Shown piece after piece: positions 6,411-13,564 of a stretch of DNA of 24,544 nt. The notes under the pieces are model-generated. The model ran no database searches, was not told the origin of the DNA, and saw only the letters and a program-made list of their open reading frames with translations. Numbering within the stretch: the stretch's first letter is position 1; each line of letters starts with the position of its first letter. A program made the position numbers and the translations under genes. This stretch comes from an uncultured Bacteroidales bacterium (GTDB lineage Bacteria; Bacteroidota; Bacteroidia; Bacteroidales; P3). The stretch lies in the NCBI GenBank assembly GCA_937901525.1, contig CALDHX010000010.1:1-24544 (forward strand). The letters run 5' to 3'.

Positions 6411-8510
6411 TTATTCTTTAACTTTTAACCATTTATCTAACCAATCAAAGAAATTTCTTTGCCAAAGGATTCCGTTTTGTGGTTTTAAAACCCAGTGAGT
6501 CTCATCAGGGAAATAAAGATAACGTGCAGGAATATCTCTAATCACAGCAGCATTGTAAGCAGCCATACCTTGTGAGGCAACAATTCTAAAATCAAACTCA
6601 GAATGTATTACCATTAAAGGAGTATCCCATTTATCTACAAATAGGTGAGGAGAGTTTGCGTATGATTTTTGAGCAGTTTTATTGTCTTTATCCCAATATG
6701 CTCCACCTAAATCCCAATTTACAAACCACATTTCTTCGGTTTCAAGATATTGTTGCTCTAAATTAAACATACCGTTGTGAGCAATAAAACATTTAAATCT
6801 CTTATTGTGATTTCCAGCAAGCCAATAAACAGAGAAACCTCCAAAACTTGCTCCAACAGCACCAAGATGTTCTTTGTCAACGTATGGTTCTTTTGAAACC
6901 TCATCAATAGCTGTTAGATAATCTCTCATACATTGTCCACCATAATCACCACTTATTTGCTCGTTCCATTCTTGTCCAAAACCAGGAAGCCCTCTTCTGT
7001 TAGGAGCAACAACGATATATCCGTGAGAAGCCATAATTTGGAAATTCCAACGATAAGACCAGAATTGAGAGACAGTCGATTGAGGACCACCTTCACAATA
7101 AAGAAGTGTTGGATATTTTTTTGTAGAATCAAAATCAGGAGGATAGATTACCCAAGTATGTAAATCTTTTCCATCAGTGGCTTTTAACCAACGTTCTTCT
7201 ACTTTTCCCCATTTTACCTCAGCCATTAACTCATCGTTTACAGTAGAAAGTTTTGTTTCTTTTTGAGTTTTTTCATCAATACTCCAAATTTCATTAGGGT
7301 GAGACATACTCATTTTTTCTCCAATCAAAGTTCCGTTCTTTGCAAGCGAAACAGAAGTGTAGTCATGTACGCCAGAAGTAATTTGTTTGATAGCTTTGTC
7401 TTCAAGATTTATCTTATAAATATTATCAACTGCGTAATGGTCAGAAACAAAGTAAATCCATTTTCCATCTTCTGAGAAAGTTAATCCTCCAACATTTTGA
7501 TCAAAATCTTTTGTGTAATACTCTGCTTTCTTTGTTTCAAAATTATAAACCATTAAACGTATCTTGTCAGCTTCATAACCATCTCTTTCCATACTTTCCC
7601 AAGCAAGAAGTTTTCCATCAGGAGAGAAAACAGGATTTTGATCATAACCCATCATTCCTTCTGAAAGATTTTCTGTAGTTTGTTTTTCGATATTATATAA
7701 ATAAATGTCAGAGTTAGTAGAGAAAGCATACTCTTTTCCAACTTTCTTTCTGCAAGTATAAACAATAGATTTGCTATCAGGAGACCAAGTTATTTGTTCC
7801 ATTCCTCCCCAAGGGCGCATTGGAGATTCATATTCTGTGCCTTCAAGTAAATTTTTGCCCTCTAAAACTTTCCCATCTTTATAATCTGCTACGAAAGGTT
7901 GAGGAATTGCATCTACCCAATTGTCCCAATGTCTATAAGCTAAGTCATCGTTTACTCTACCTGTTGTTTTGTCTAATCCTTCTTTTAAATAAGCATATTT
8001 ATCTTGCTTTGGAATAGCTCTTACATAAACAACCTTTGTTCCATCAGGAGAATAAGAAAAACCTTCTAAATCACCTTCTGTGAAATTAGAGATTTGTGTT
8101 CTATTACTGCCATCAGGATTCATTTCATAAATGTTTACGCCGTTTTCATCTGCGTAAATGAAACCGATTTTATCGCCTTTTGGATTCCAAATAGCGTTCC
8201 ATTCACTTGAAGCAGTAGTTGTAAGACGTTTAACATTCTTTCCGTCAATGTCCATTACATAAATTTCAGCATTTCCTTTGTTTTTTTCAATGCTGTAATA
8301 AGTTAAAGTATATAGAATCTTGGTTTTATCTGGCGAAAGAGAAACTTCTCCAATTCTTCCAAAGCTCCAAAGAACCTCAGGAGAAAGTTTGCCATCTTTT
8401 ACCTCTATATTAGGTTTGTCTATAACATCAGCATCAGCCGAAGTTTGTTTTTTGCAACCCCAAACAATGAATAAGGCTGCCAAAGAAAGAATAATTAACT
8501 TGTTTTTCAT
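6411..8510 (-). CDS. Dipeptidyl-peptidase 5-type S9 serine peptidase, exported
   Basis: A 699-aa prolyl-oligopeptidase-family enzyme that removes dipeptides from peptides in the periplasm. The signal peptide ends in V-W-G-C with Cys19, suggesting lipidation. Residues about 45-430 carry repeated SPDG-type blades of a WD40-like (PD40) propeller. The C-terminal alpha/beta hydrolase has nucleophile S555 in GASFGG, D640 in HSEFDF and H672 in DETHWVLKP. Spacing between the triad residues (85 and 32) agrees with my memory of Porphyromonas gingivalis DPP5. Such enzymes support asaccharolytic growth on peptides. It lies 40 bp after the HD gene and just ahead of the DUF3127 gene, with its own -7 candidate upstream. 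The S9 call is certain; the DPP5 subtype is likely. Confidence 0.93.
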   Translation of the reverse strand: MKNKLIILSLAALFIVWGCKKQTSADADVIDKPNIEVKDGKLSPEVLWSFGRIGEVSLSPDKTKILYTLTYYSIEKNKGNAEIYVMDIDGKNVKRLTTTASSEWNAIWNPKGDKIGFIYADENGVNIYEMNPDGSNRTQISNFTEGDLEGFSYSPDGTKVVYVRAIPKQDKYAYLKEGLDKTTGRVNDDLAYRHWDNWVDAIPQPFVADYKDGKVLEGKNLLEGTEYESPMRPWGGMEQITWSPDSKSIVYTCRKKVGKEYAFSTNSDIYLYNIEKQTTENLSEGMMGYDQNPVFSPDGKLLAWESMERDGYEADKIRLMVYNFETKKAEYYTKDFDQNVGGLTFSEDGKWIYFVSDHYAVDNIYKINLEDKAIKQITSGVHDYTSVSLAKNGTLIGEKMSMSHPNEIWSIDEKTQKETKLSTVNDELMAEVKWGKVEERWLKATDGKDLHTWVIYPPDFDSTKKYPTLLYCEGGPQSTVSQFWSYRWNFQIMASHGYIVVAPNRRGLPGFGQEWNEQISGDYGGQCMRDYLTAIDEVSKEPYVDKEHLGAVGASFGGFSVYWLAGNHNKRFKCFIAHNGMFNLEQQYLETEEMWFVNWDLGGAYWDKDNKTAQKSYANSPHLFVDKWDTPLMVIHSEFDFRIVASQGMAAYNAAVIRDIPARYLYFPDETHWVLKPQNGILWQRNFFDWLDKWLKVKE

Positions 8511-8537
8511 CTCTAAAATATTTTTTTATTAAGTTGG

Positions 8538-8545
8538 CAAAATTA
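8538..8545 (-). promoter_or_regulatory. -7 element upstream of the S9 peptidase gene
   Basis: On the - strand TAATTTTG occurs at 8545-8538, 27 nt before the peptidase ATG. A second copy at 8553-8546 overlaps the stop codon of the HD gene. No good -33 TTTG is seen at the usual distance, so this may be a weak or activator-dependent promoter inside a longer transcript. Confidence 0.45.
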
Positions 8546-8550
8546 CAAAA

Positions 8551-9741
8551 TTATATTTGATAGTAAAAATACTTCTTTATTTCTTTTGAAAGGAAAGAAC
8601 TATCTAATTGATCCGAAGCATCGCATATTTCTTTTAGGCTTCCGTCTTTGAAAAGTATGTTAATCTTTGTGTCTTTAAAGTTATAGGCTTTGTTGTGCAA
8701 CTCATCGGAATTTGTAAAGTAGCGAATTTCCTCCTCAGAGGTGTATTTACAAATAGTTTTTATTTCTTCTGCCGAGAAAGGCGTGTCTTTTATTATAACT
8801 TTTCCAAGTTTGCGATTAATAAGGTTAGAGGCTAAGGTGCTTAAAATCTTATCTTGATGTTTCGACCACACCTTTACAGCACTCCAAACATCGGAATCGT
8901 CAAGCAAAAGAAAGTGATCTAATGCTTCTTTGTTCTCTTTTTGTTGCGCTCCATTGTTTAAGAAAAAGAAAAGGTGTTCGCTAAGTGGCAATTGCTCAAA
9001 AAATAACCTTCCTTCCTTTTGTAAATCACTTGCACGCAAGAGAACTTTCGTTAAAAGATTGTCTGCCGCAACAACAGTCTTGTGCATATAAACTTGCCAA
9101 TACATTAAACGCCTTGAAATAATGAATTTCTCAATAGAATAAATGCCTTTTTGATCTATAACAAGCTCATTGTTCTCTACATTAAACATTTTAAGGATTC
9201 TTTCAGTGCCTATGATTCCCTCACTCACACCTGTAAAAAAACTATCCCTTGTAAGATAATCCAAACGGTCAGTATCAACTTGCGAAGAGACCAATTGATG
9301 AAGGAATTTTCTTGGATAAGAATCCGAAAATATATCAATTGCAACCGAAGACAAGGAATTCTTTTTCATAAACTCCAAAGAAATCTCCTCATGTGAAGAA
9401 GAAAAAAACACATGCTCCAAACAATGAGAAAAAGGCGAATGACCGCTATCGTGAAACAAGATTGCCGAGAGAGCAGAGGTGTATTCCTCAGAAGAAATCT
9501 CTACATTCTTTTGACGAAGCACATCTAACGCCTCACACATCAAGTGCATAGCACCCAAAGAGTGAGCAAATCTTGTGTGTTCCGCACCCGGATAAACCAA
9601 ATTGCTTAATCCCAATTGCTTAATTCTTCTAAGCCTTTGTATTTCACTTGTTTGAATCAAATCAAACAAATCCTCATTAGGAATATTTATGAATCCATAA
9701 ACAGGATCATTGATAATCTTTTTCTTATTCAAAGTTGCCAT
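8551..9741 (-). CDS. HD-domain phosphohydrolase, SAMHD1/dNTPase-like
   Basis: A 396-aa soluble protein with the HD metal site of the dNTP triphosphohydrolase-like group: H60 in RFAHSLG, H97-D98 in LFHDSGHSPFSH, and D158 in the VDTDRLDYLTRD segment, the counterpart of the fourth ligand in SAMHD1. The N-terminal NDPVYGFINIP and RLRRIKQLG motifs are typical of these bacterial HD proteins. Substrate is not predictable from sequence: dNTPs are the usual guess, though some relatives act on other phosphoesters. The start is the ATG at 9741, with a -7 element only four bases upstream, implying a leaderless mRNA. The DPP5-type peptidase follows 40 bp downstream. Confidence 0.92.
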   Translation of the reverse strand: MATLNKKKIINDPVYGFINIPNEDLFDLIQTSEIQRLRRIKQLGLSNLVYPGAEHTRFAHSLGAMHLMCEALDVLRQKNVEISSEEYTSALSAILFHDSGHSPFSHCLEHVFFSSSHEEISLEFMKKNSLSSVAIDIFSDSYPRKFLHQLVSSQVDTDRLDYLTRDSFFTGVSEGIIGTERILKMFNVENNELVIDQKGIYSIEKFIISRRLMYWQVYMHKTVVAADNLLTKVLLRASDLQKEGRLFFEQLPLSEHLFFFLNNGAQQKENKEALDHFLLLDDSDVWSAVKVWSKHQDKILSTLASNLINRKLGKVIIKDTPFSAEEIKTICKYTSEEEIRYFTNSDELHNKAYNFKDTKINILFKDGSLKEICDASDQLDSSFLSKEIKKYFYYQI

Positions 9742-9745
9742 ACTG

Positions 9746-9753
9746 CAAAGTTA
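9746..9753 (-). promoter_or_regulatory. -7 element abutting the HD gene start
   Basis: TAACTTTG on the - strand (9753-9746) matches TAnnTTTG and ends four bases before the ATG at 9741. Bacteroidota transcripts usually start 4-7 nt after this box, so the mRNA should begin at or inside the start codon. The -33 region has only a T-run. Confidence 0.5.
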
Positions 9754-10208
9754 AGAAAAAAACATTAAAAACGAAGCCTTGGTAGAAAATAAAATACTTT
9801 CACCACAAGTTAAGCCCAAATGCTTGCGATATTTTCAACTTTAAGATTTCTAATCGCAAATTTTAAGAATATAAGCCCTTAACTAAAAACCACAAAATCA
9901 AAGACTTAACTTTTTTAAGCCTTGAAAACGCTAATTTTTTCTTGATTTTAGCCGATTTTTTTCTTGATTTCAGAAAAATAATTCTTTGCTTTATTAAAAT
10001 ATTTCTTGATTTTTTAAAATTATTTCTTTGCTTTTTTTCTTTTTTTCTTTGATTTATTTTTCCAAAGCCTAAATCCGTAAAATTTAACCCCAATTTTCAT
10101 CAATTTTTCGCAAAAAATTTCACAAAAATCCCAAAATGAAATTTCCGCAAAATAAAGACTTTTGTCTGTAAGTTTTGAGTTATGAAATTAAGAGTTCATT
10201 TAATTTTT
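9754..10208. other. AT-rich intergenic region without a supported gene
   Basis: About 450 bp between the divergent HD and WD40 promoters. It is rich in T-runs on the + strand and holds the 21-bp-pitch motif array at 9939-10055 and a weak 7-bp inverted repeat TTGCGAT/ATCGCAA (9824-9859). The only sizeable ORF (- strand, 9863-10093) is Lys-rich and reads through the repeats without any start signal. No tRNA or ncRNA structure was recognised. Confidence 0.6.
9939..10055. repeat. Six-copy motif array with 21-22 bp pitch
   Basis: The motif TTCTTGATTT or its variants TTCTTTGCTTT and TTCTTTGATTT begin at 9939, 9961, 9982, 10003, 10024 and 10045: steps of 22, 21, 21, 21 and 21 bases. The sequence between copies is also A/T-rich. 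A 21-bp pitch is two helical turns, so the T-tracts would face the same side of the helix and could bend the DNA or present multiple protein sites. It lies 150-270 bp upstream of the WD40 promoter. Confidence 0.7.
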
Positions 10209-10240
10209 TTTGTGCTTAAAAAAAATTTGTTATACCTTTG
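10209..10240 (+). promoter_or_regulatory. Promoter of the secreted WD40 gene
   Basis: TTTG at 10209-10212 and TACCTTTG at 10233-10240 are separated by 20 nt, a full consensus match. Transcription is expected near 10247, giving a leader of roughly 24 nt before the ATG at 10271. Confidence 0.8.
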
Positions 10241-10270
10241 TGTGCAATTTATTAACCTTTAAAAAAGCAG

Positions 10271-11248
10271 ATGAAAATGAATAAAGCAACGATTTTTAGT
10301 TTGATTGCAGTATTTACTGCGTTATTTGTTGTCTTTGAAAAATTGAATGCACAAGATGTAAGTAAGTTTAAATGCCTTAAAACCTTAATGGGACATACAA
10401 ATAAAGTCATTTCCGTAGCATATAGTCCTGATTGTACAAAAATTATCAGCGGTTCAGGGGATGAAACCGTTAAGATATGGGACGCAAATATAGGGAGATG
10501 TCTTAATTCCTTAGAGGGACATAAATATAGTGTCTATTCCGTAGCATATAGTCCCGATGGCACAAAAATAATCAGCGGTTCATTGGATAATACCATTAAG
10601 ATATGGGACGCAAACACAGGAGAATGCCTTAAAACCTTGGAAGGAGATTCAGATGGTGTCAAATCCGTAGCGTTTAGTCCCGATGGCACAAAAATTGTCA
10701 GCGGTTCATGGGATAATACCATTAAGATATGGGATGCAAACACAGGAGAGTGCCTTAAAACCTTAGAGGGACATTCAAATTATGTCACTTCCGTAGCATT
10801 TAGTCCCGATGGCACAAAAATTATCAGCGGTTCGTATGATAATACCATTAAGATATGGGATGCAAACACAGGAGAATGCCTTAAAACCTTGGAGGGACAT
10901 ACAAGATATGTCTATTCCGTAGCATATAGTCCCGATGGTACAAAAATTATCAGCGGTTCAGATGATGCAACCATTAAGATATGGGATGCAAACACAGGAC
11001 AATGCCTTAAAACCTTGGAGGGATATATAGAACCTGTCTGGTCCGTAGCATTTAGTCCTGATGGCACAAAAATTATCAGCGGTTCAGGGGATAAAACCAT
11101 TAAGATATGGGATGCAAACACAGGACAATGCCTTAAAACCTTGAAGGAACATAAATATAGTGTCAATTCCGTAGCGTTTAGTCCCGATGGCACAAAAATA
11201 ATCAGCGGTTCATCTGATGATACCATTAAGATTTGGGGTGTGAAATAG
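10271..11248 (+). CDS. Secreted seven-bladed WD40 propeller with near-identical blades
   Basis: A 325-aa protein with a signal peptide (hydrophobic core 8-22, probable cleavage after L-N-A, leaving Gln28 at the mature N-terminus). The rest is seven WD40 repeats, each exactly 42 residues (the last shortened at its end to GVK), enough for one closed propeller and nothing else. Each blade carries the SPDGTKI(I/V)SGS core and ends in KIWD. Blades differ almost only at repeat positions 8-11, 13, 29 and 31, counted from the Cys of CLKTL, which map to the top, ligand-binding face of WD40 propellers. No catalytic domain is present, so binding or scaffolding outside the cytoplasm is the likely role; the ligand is unknown. 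ATG codons at 10271 and 10277 are both possible starts. The gene is monocistronic, with its own promoter and terminator. Confidence 0.93.
   Translation: MKMNKATIFSLIAVFTALFVVFEKLNAQDVSKFKCLKTLMGHTNKVISVAYSPDCTKIISGSGDETVKIWDANIGRCLNSLEGHKYSVYSVAYSPDGTKIISGSLDNTIKIWDANTGECLKTLEGDSDGVKSVAFSPDGTKIVSGSWDNTIKIWDANTGECLKTLEGHSNYVTSVAFSPDGTKIISGSYDNTIKIWDANTGECLKTLEGHTRYVYSVAYSPDGTKIISGSDDATIKIWDANTGQCLKTLEGYIEPVWSVAFSPDGTKIISGSGDKTIKIWDANTGQCLKTLKEHKYSVNSVAFSPDGTKIISGSSDDTIKIWGVK
10373..11245 (+). repeat. Tandem 126-bp coding repeats (seven units)
   Basis: Units begin at 10373, 10499, 10625, 10751, 10877, 11003 and 11129, each step exactly 126 bp; the last unit is cut to 117 bp. Most of each unit is identical at nucleotide level, including synonymous positions. 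Differences cluster in two short windows, just after the GGACAT codons and around the GGTTCA codons. Units 2 and 7 share the same variable segment CATAAATATAGTGTC; units 1 and 6 share GGTTCAGGGGAT. This indicates recent duplication with unit exchange. Confidence 0.93.
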
Positions 11249-11271
11249 GGATTGATTTTATAATATAAAGA

Positions 11272-11316
11272 AAAACGCTCGTAAGTCTTAGTTTTGATTT
11301 GACTTGCGAGCGTTTT
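11272..11316. terminator. Strong bidirectional terminator between WD40 gene and punA
   Basis: A 16-bp stem, AAAACGCTCGTAAGTC at 11272-11287 with its complement at 11301-11316 and one T-G wobble, has a 13-nt loop. It is followed by GTTTTTTTATTT on the + strand; the A-run before it gives a T-run on the - strand. It ends both the WD40 transcript and the seven-gene minus-strand operon. Confidence 0.88.
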
Positions 11317-11344
11317 GTTTTTTTATTTCTTTGTTTTATTCTTC

Positions 11345-12145
11345 TTATTCAAAGAGTCGTTTTACTATTCGGCTCATTTTGTCGCCGGCTTTGTTGACTC
11401 CTTCTAAAACTTCTTCGTGTGTGCATTCTGCAATGGCGTTTGGATTAAATACATTGCTGATAACCGACATTCCAAAAACGTTTAAATTGCTGTGAGAGGC
11501 GACTATTACTTCCGGAACGGTACTCATACCGATTGCATCTGCACCTATTGTTCTAAAAAACTTATATTCTGCTGGTGTTTCAAAGCTTGGCCCTGTTGTT
11601 GCAAGGTAAACGCCCTCTTGAAGCGAGATGTTTTCTTCTTTTGCTATGATTTTTGCTTTTTCTCTTAGATCTTGGTTGTAAATTGTACTCATTGAAGGAA
11701 AGCGTGTGCCTAATTCTTCAAAGTTTTTGCCTATTAGTGGATTTGGCATTTGGTTTATGTGGTCTTTTATAAGCATTATATCGCCTACTTTAAAGTCTGG
11801 ATTTACTCCTCCTGCGGCATTTGTTACTATTAGTGTGTGTATGCCTATGGCTTTCATAACTCTGATTGGGAAAGTAACCTCTTGCATTGTGTATCCTTCG
11901 TAATAGTGAAAGCGTCCTTGCATACAAACAACTCTTTTGCCTCCTATTGTGCCAAAAACCAACATTCCTTTGTGGCCTTTAACGGTTGATTGAGGAAAAT
12001 GAGGAATTTCTCCGTAAGGGATAGTAGTTTCTACCTCTAAGTTATCGACAAAATTGCTTAATCCACTACCTAAAACTATTCCTACTTCGCATTGCGAGGT
12101 GTATTGCAATAAATATTCTTTTGCTTCTTTGATTTTATTTAACAT
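11345..12145 (-). CDS. Purine nucleoside phosphorylase (trimeric type)
   Basis: Cytosolic phosphorolysis of purine nucleosides to free base and ribose-1-phosphate, for purine salvage. Hallmarks of the trimeric PNP family are visible: phosphate-site GSGLS (26-30), H58 in KGHKG, GRFHYYEGY (77-85), TNAAGGVNP (108-116), E189 in TGPSFETPAE, M207 and N231 in VISN. The E and N pair is typical of enzymes favouring 6-oxopurines. At 266 aa the length is normal. It is the last gene of the rbfA operon and overlaps the lpxK end by 11 bp, which suggests coupled translation. Common gene names for this family are punA or deoD-like, and I cannot choose between them from sequence alone. Confidence 0.95.
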   Translation of the reverse strand: MLNKIKEAKEYLLQYTSQCEVGIVLGSGLSNFVDNLEVETTIPYGEIPHFPQSTVKGHKGMLVFGTIGGKRVVCMQGRFHYYEGYTMQEVTFPIRVMKAIGIHTLIVTNAAGGVNPDFKVGDIMLIKDHINQMPNPLIGKNFEELGTRFPSMSTIYNQDLREKAKIIAKEENISLQEGVYLATTGPSFETPAEYKFFRTIGADAIGMSTVPEVIVASHSNLNVFGMSVISNVFNPNAIAECTHEEVLEGVNKAGDKMSRIVKRLFE

Positions 12146-13121
12146 CTTCTTGTATTGTTTTTTCTATTAATTGATTGTTTTCTCCGTATTGATGAACTTC
12201 TATATCTATTGGTAAAACATAAATATCGGTCTCAAAGTTTTGTAATCGCATAGCATCTTTTTCTGTTGTTAGGAGTATGGTATTTGATTTAGAAAACTTA
12301 TTGTAACGATTTTTTATTTGGATTTTGTCTTTTTCGGTAAAGTTGTGATGATCGGAAAAAGTAATAGTATCTACTACTTGTGTTATTGAGTTTAGGTATT
12401 CTATAATATGTTGATTGTTTGCTATGCCGGTTAAAAGCAATACTTTGTAATCCGATAGGTTTATTTGTTTTTCTTTGTTCTTTATATTATATGGTAGTTT
12501 ATAGACTATGTTTGAAAAAAATATTTTTTGATAAGGTAGGGGTTTTAGTTTAAGAACAAAATCTTGTTTTTGCTTTTCGCTTAGTGGAGGACACTTTGTA
12601 ACTACTATATATGAGGCTCGTTTGTATCCTTTGCGATATTCTCTTAGTCTTCCATAGGGAATGACTCTGTCTTTAAAGAAAGGTCTATTGTATTCTGTGA
12701 GTAGTATGTTTATATCTCTATTTATATAACGGTGTTGATAGGCATCGTCTAAGATTATAAGATTTGTTTTAGGGGAGTCTTTGAGTATGTTTTCTACGCC
12801 TTTGTTTCTCTCTTCGCATACTGCTACAAGTGTATTAGGGTTGCGTTTATAGATTAGCAAAGGTTCATCTCCTACCTCGGAGGCTGAGTGATGAGGTTGC
12901 AAATGTATGAATCCTTTCGTTTTTCTTCCATATCCACGAGAGAGGATTGCTAAATTAAAATAAGGAGATAAGGCTTTTATTAGATATTCTACAAAAGGAG
13001 TTTTGCCTGTTCCTCCAACTCTGATGTTACCAACTGATATTACTTTAACAGAGTGAGATTTTTGTTTAATTATTCCGCAATCGAATAATTTATTTCTTAG
13101 ATATGTAATTATCCCGTACAT
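12135..13121 (-). CDS. lpxK: Tetraacyldisaccharide 4'-kinase LpxK
   Basis: LpxK phosphorylates the 4' position of the lipid A disaccharide at the inner membrane, the sixth step of the Raetz pathway. Evidence: the RNKLFDCGI segment (9-17) and the P-loop VGGTGKTP (35-42) preceded by VISVGNIR, a DDAYQHR motif corresponding to the family's DDGFQHR, and late FSDHHNF and TTEKDAMRL blocks. At 328 aa it is about normal. The ATG at 13121 is preceded by an in-frame stop and no other start, so the slightly short N-terminus is real. It overlaps the PNP gene and lies four bases after the Rieske-like lipoprotein. Its presence shows that the organism makes lipid A. Confidence 0.96.
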   Translation of the reverse strand: MYGIITYLRNKLFDCGIIKQKSHSVKVISVGNIRVGGTGKTPFVEYLIKALSPYFNLAILSRGYGRKTKGFIHLQPHHSASEVGDEPLLIYKRNPNTLVAVCEERNKGVENILKDSPKTNLIILDDAYQHRYINRDINILLTEYNRPFFKDRVIPYGRLREYRKGYKRASYIVVTKCPPLSEKQKQDFVLKLKPLPYQKIFFSNIVYKLPYNIKNKEKQINLSDYKVLLLTGIANNQHIIEYLNSITQVVDTITFSDHHNFTEKDKIQIKNRYNKFSKSNTILLTTEKDAMRLQNFETDIYVLPIDIEVHQYGENNQLIEKTIQEDVK

Positions 13122-13125
13122 ATTT

Positions 13126-13551
13126 TTATCTGCAATTGTTTACCCATAGATAACTACCATCAAAAAAGGCGCAATAGGTGTAAAGCATTCGCTTAGATTT
13201 GCTACCTTCCAACGGCGAGCCATCGTAATATATGTATTTGGAATCACATTCAGGACAATGCAATAATACATTATTTGTAGAATCTACATAAAGACGTCCA
13301 TTGCAATCTTGTGCTACACAGCTACGTTCAAAACATATAAATTCGTCCCACGATTTTCTGAATATAACTACACCTCTATATCCTCCCTCGAAGTATTCCC
13401 AACCACGATTGCCGTAGTTTAAATTAAAATATTCGGCACTGTCGGGGTCAATGTAAAAATTAACATATCCATAATCGTAGGTTTCTTCGCACGAGGTAAA
13501 GATAAAACTAATGCTTAATAGACCTAAGATTATGGATATGTGTCTTTTCAT
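13126..13551 (-). CDS. Lipoprotein with a cysteine-only Rieske-like domain
   Basis: A 141-aa lipoprotein with signal peptide ending F-T-S-C (Cys21). The second half resembles the small Rieske-like lipoproteins of Bacteroidales: a strand with FERSCVAQDC (C78 and C83), then VLLHCPECDSKYIYYDGSPL (C99 and C102) and a following Gly-Ser-rich loop. In true Rieske proteins the ligands are CxH and CxxH. Here the second member of each pair is Cys or is displaced, giving C-x4-C-x15-C-x2-C, so Zn or a different Fe-S site is more likely than a Rieske cluster. C73, C127 and C140 are additional cysteines that could form disulfides. It sits between lpxK and the glutaminyl-cyclase-like gene in an envelope-rich operon. 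No specific function can be named. Confidence 0.75.
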   Translation of the reverse strand: MKRHISIILGLLSISFIFTSCEETYDYGYVNFYIDPDSAEYFNLNYGNRGWEYFEGGYRGVVIFRKSWDEFICFERSCVAQDCNGRLYVDSTNNVLLHCPECDSKYIYYDGSPLEGSKSKRMLYTYCAFFDGSYLWVNNCR

Positions 13552-13564
13552 ATCAAAGAAACGT

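Noticed and set aside
9824..9859. Inverted repeat TTGCGAT/ATCGCAA as terminator or operator
   Set aside because: Only 7 bp with a 22-nt spacer and no T-run in the right place; likely by chance in this sequence.
9863..10093. 76-aa Lys-rich ORF on the minus strand in the intergenic gap
   Set aside because: It reads through the 21-bp motif array, so its seven-residue repeats follow from the DNA repeats; no promoter box or family resemblance supports it.
10182..10262. 26-codon ORF (ATG at 10182) just ahead of the WD40 gene
   Set aside because: It begins upstream of and covers the WD40 promoter (-33 at 10209, -7 at 10233), so the transcript would lack its start.
10534..11226. Two ORFs antisense to the WD40 array (10534-10743 and 10912-11226)
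   Set aside because: Their internal repetition is the reverse reading of the 126-bp units and they lack their own control signals.
10373..11245. CRISPR-like regular repeats
   Set aside because: The repeats are 126 bp, in frame and coding for WD40 blades; there are no unique spacers or cas genes.
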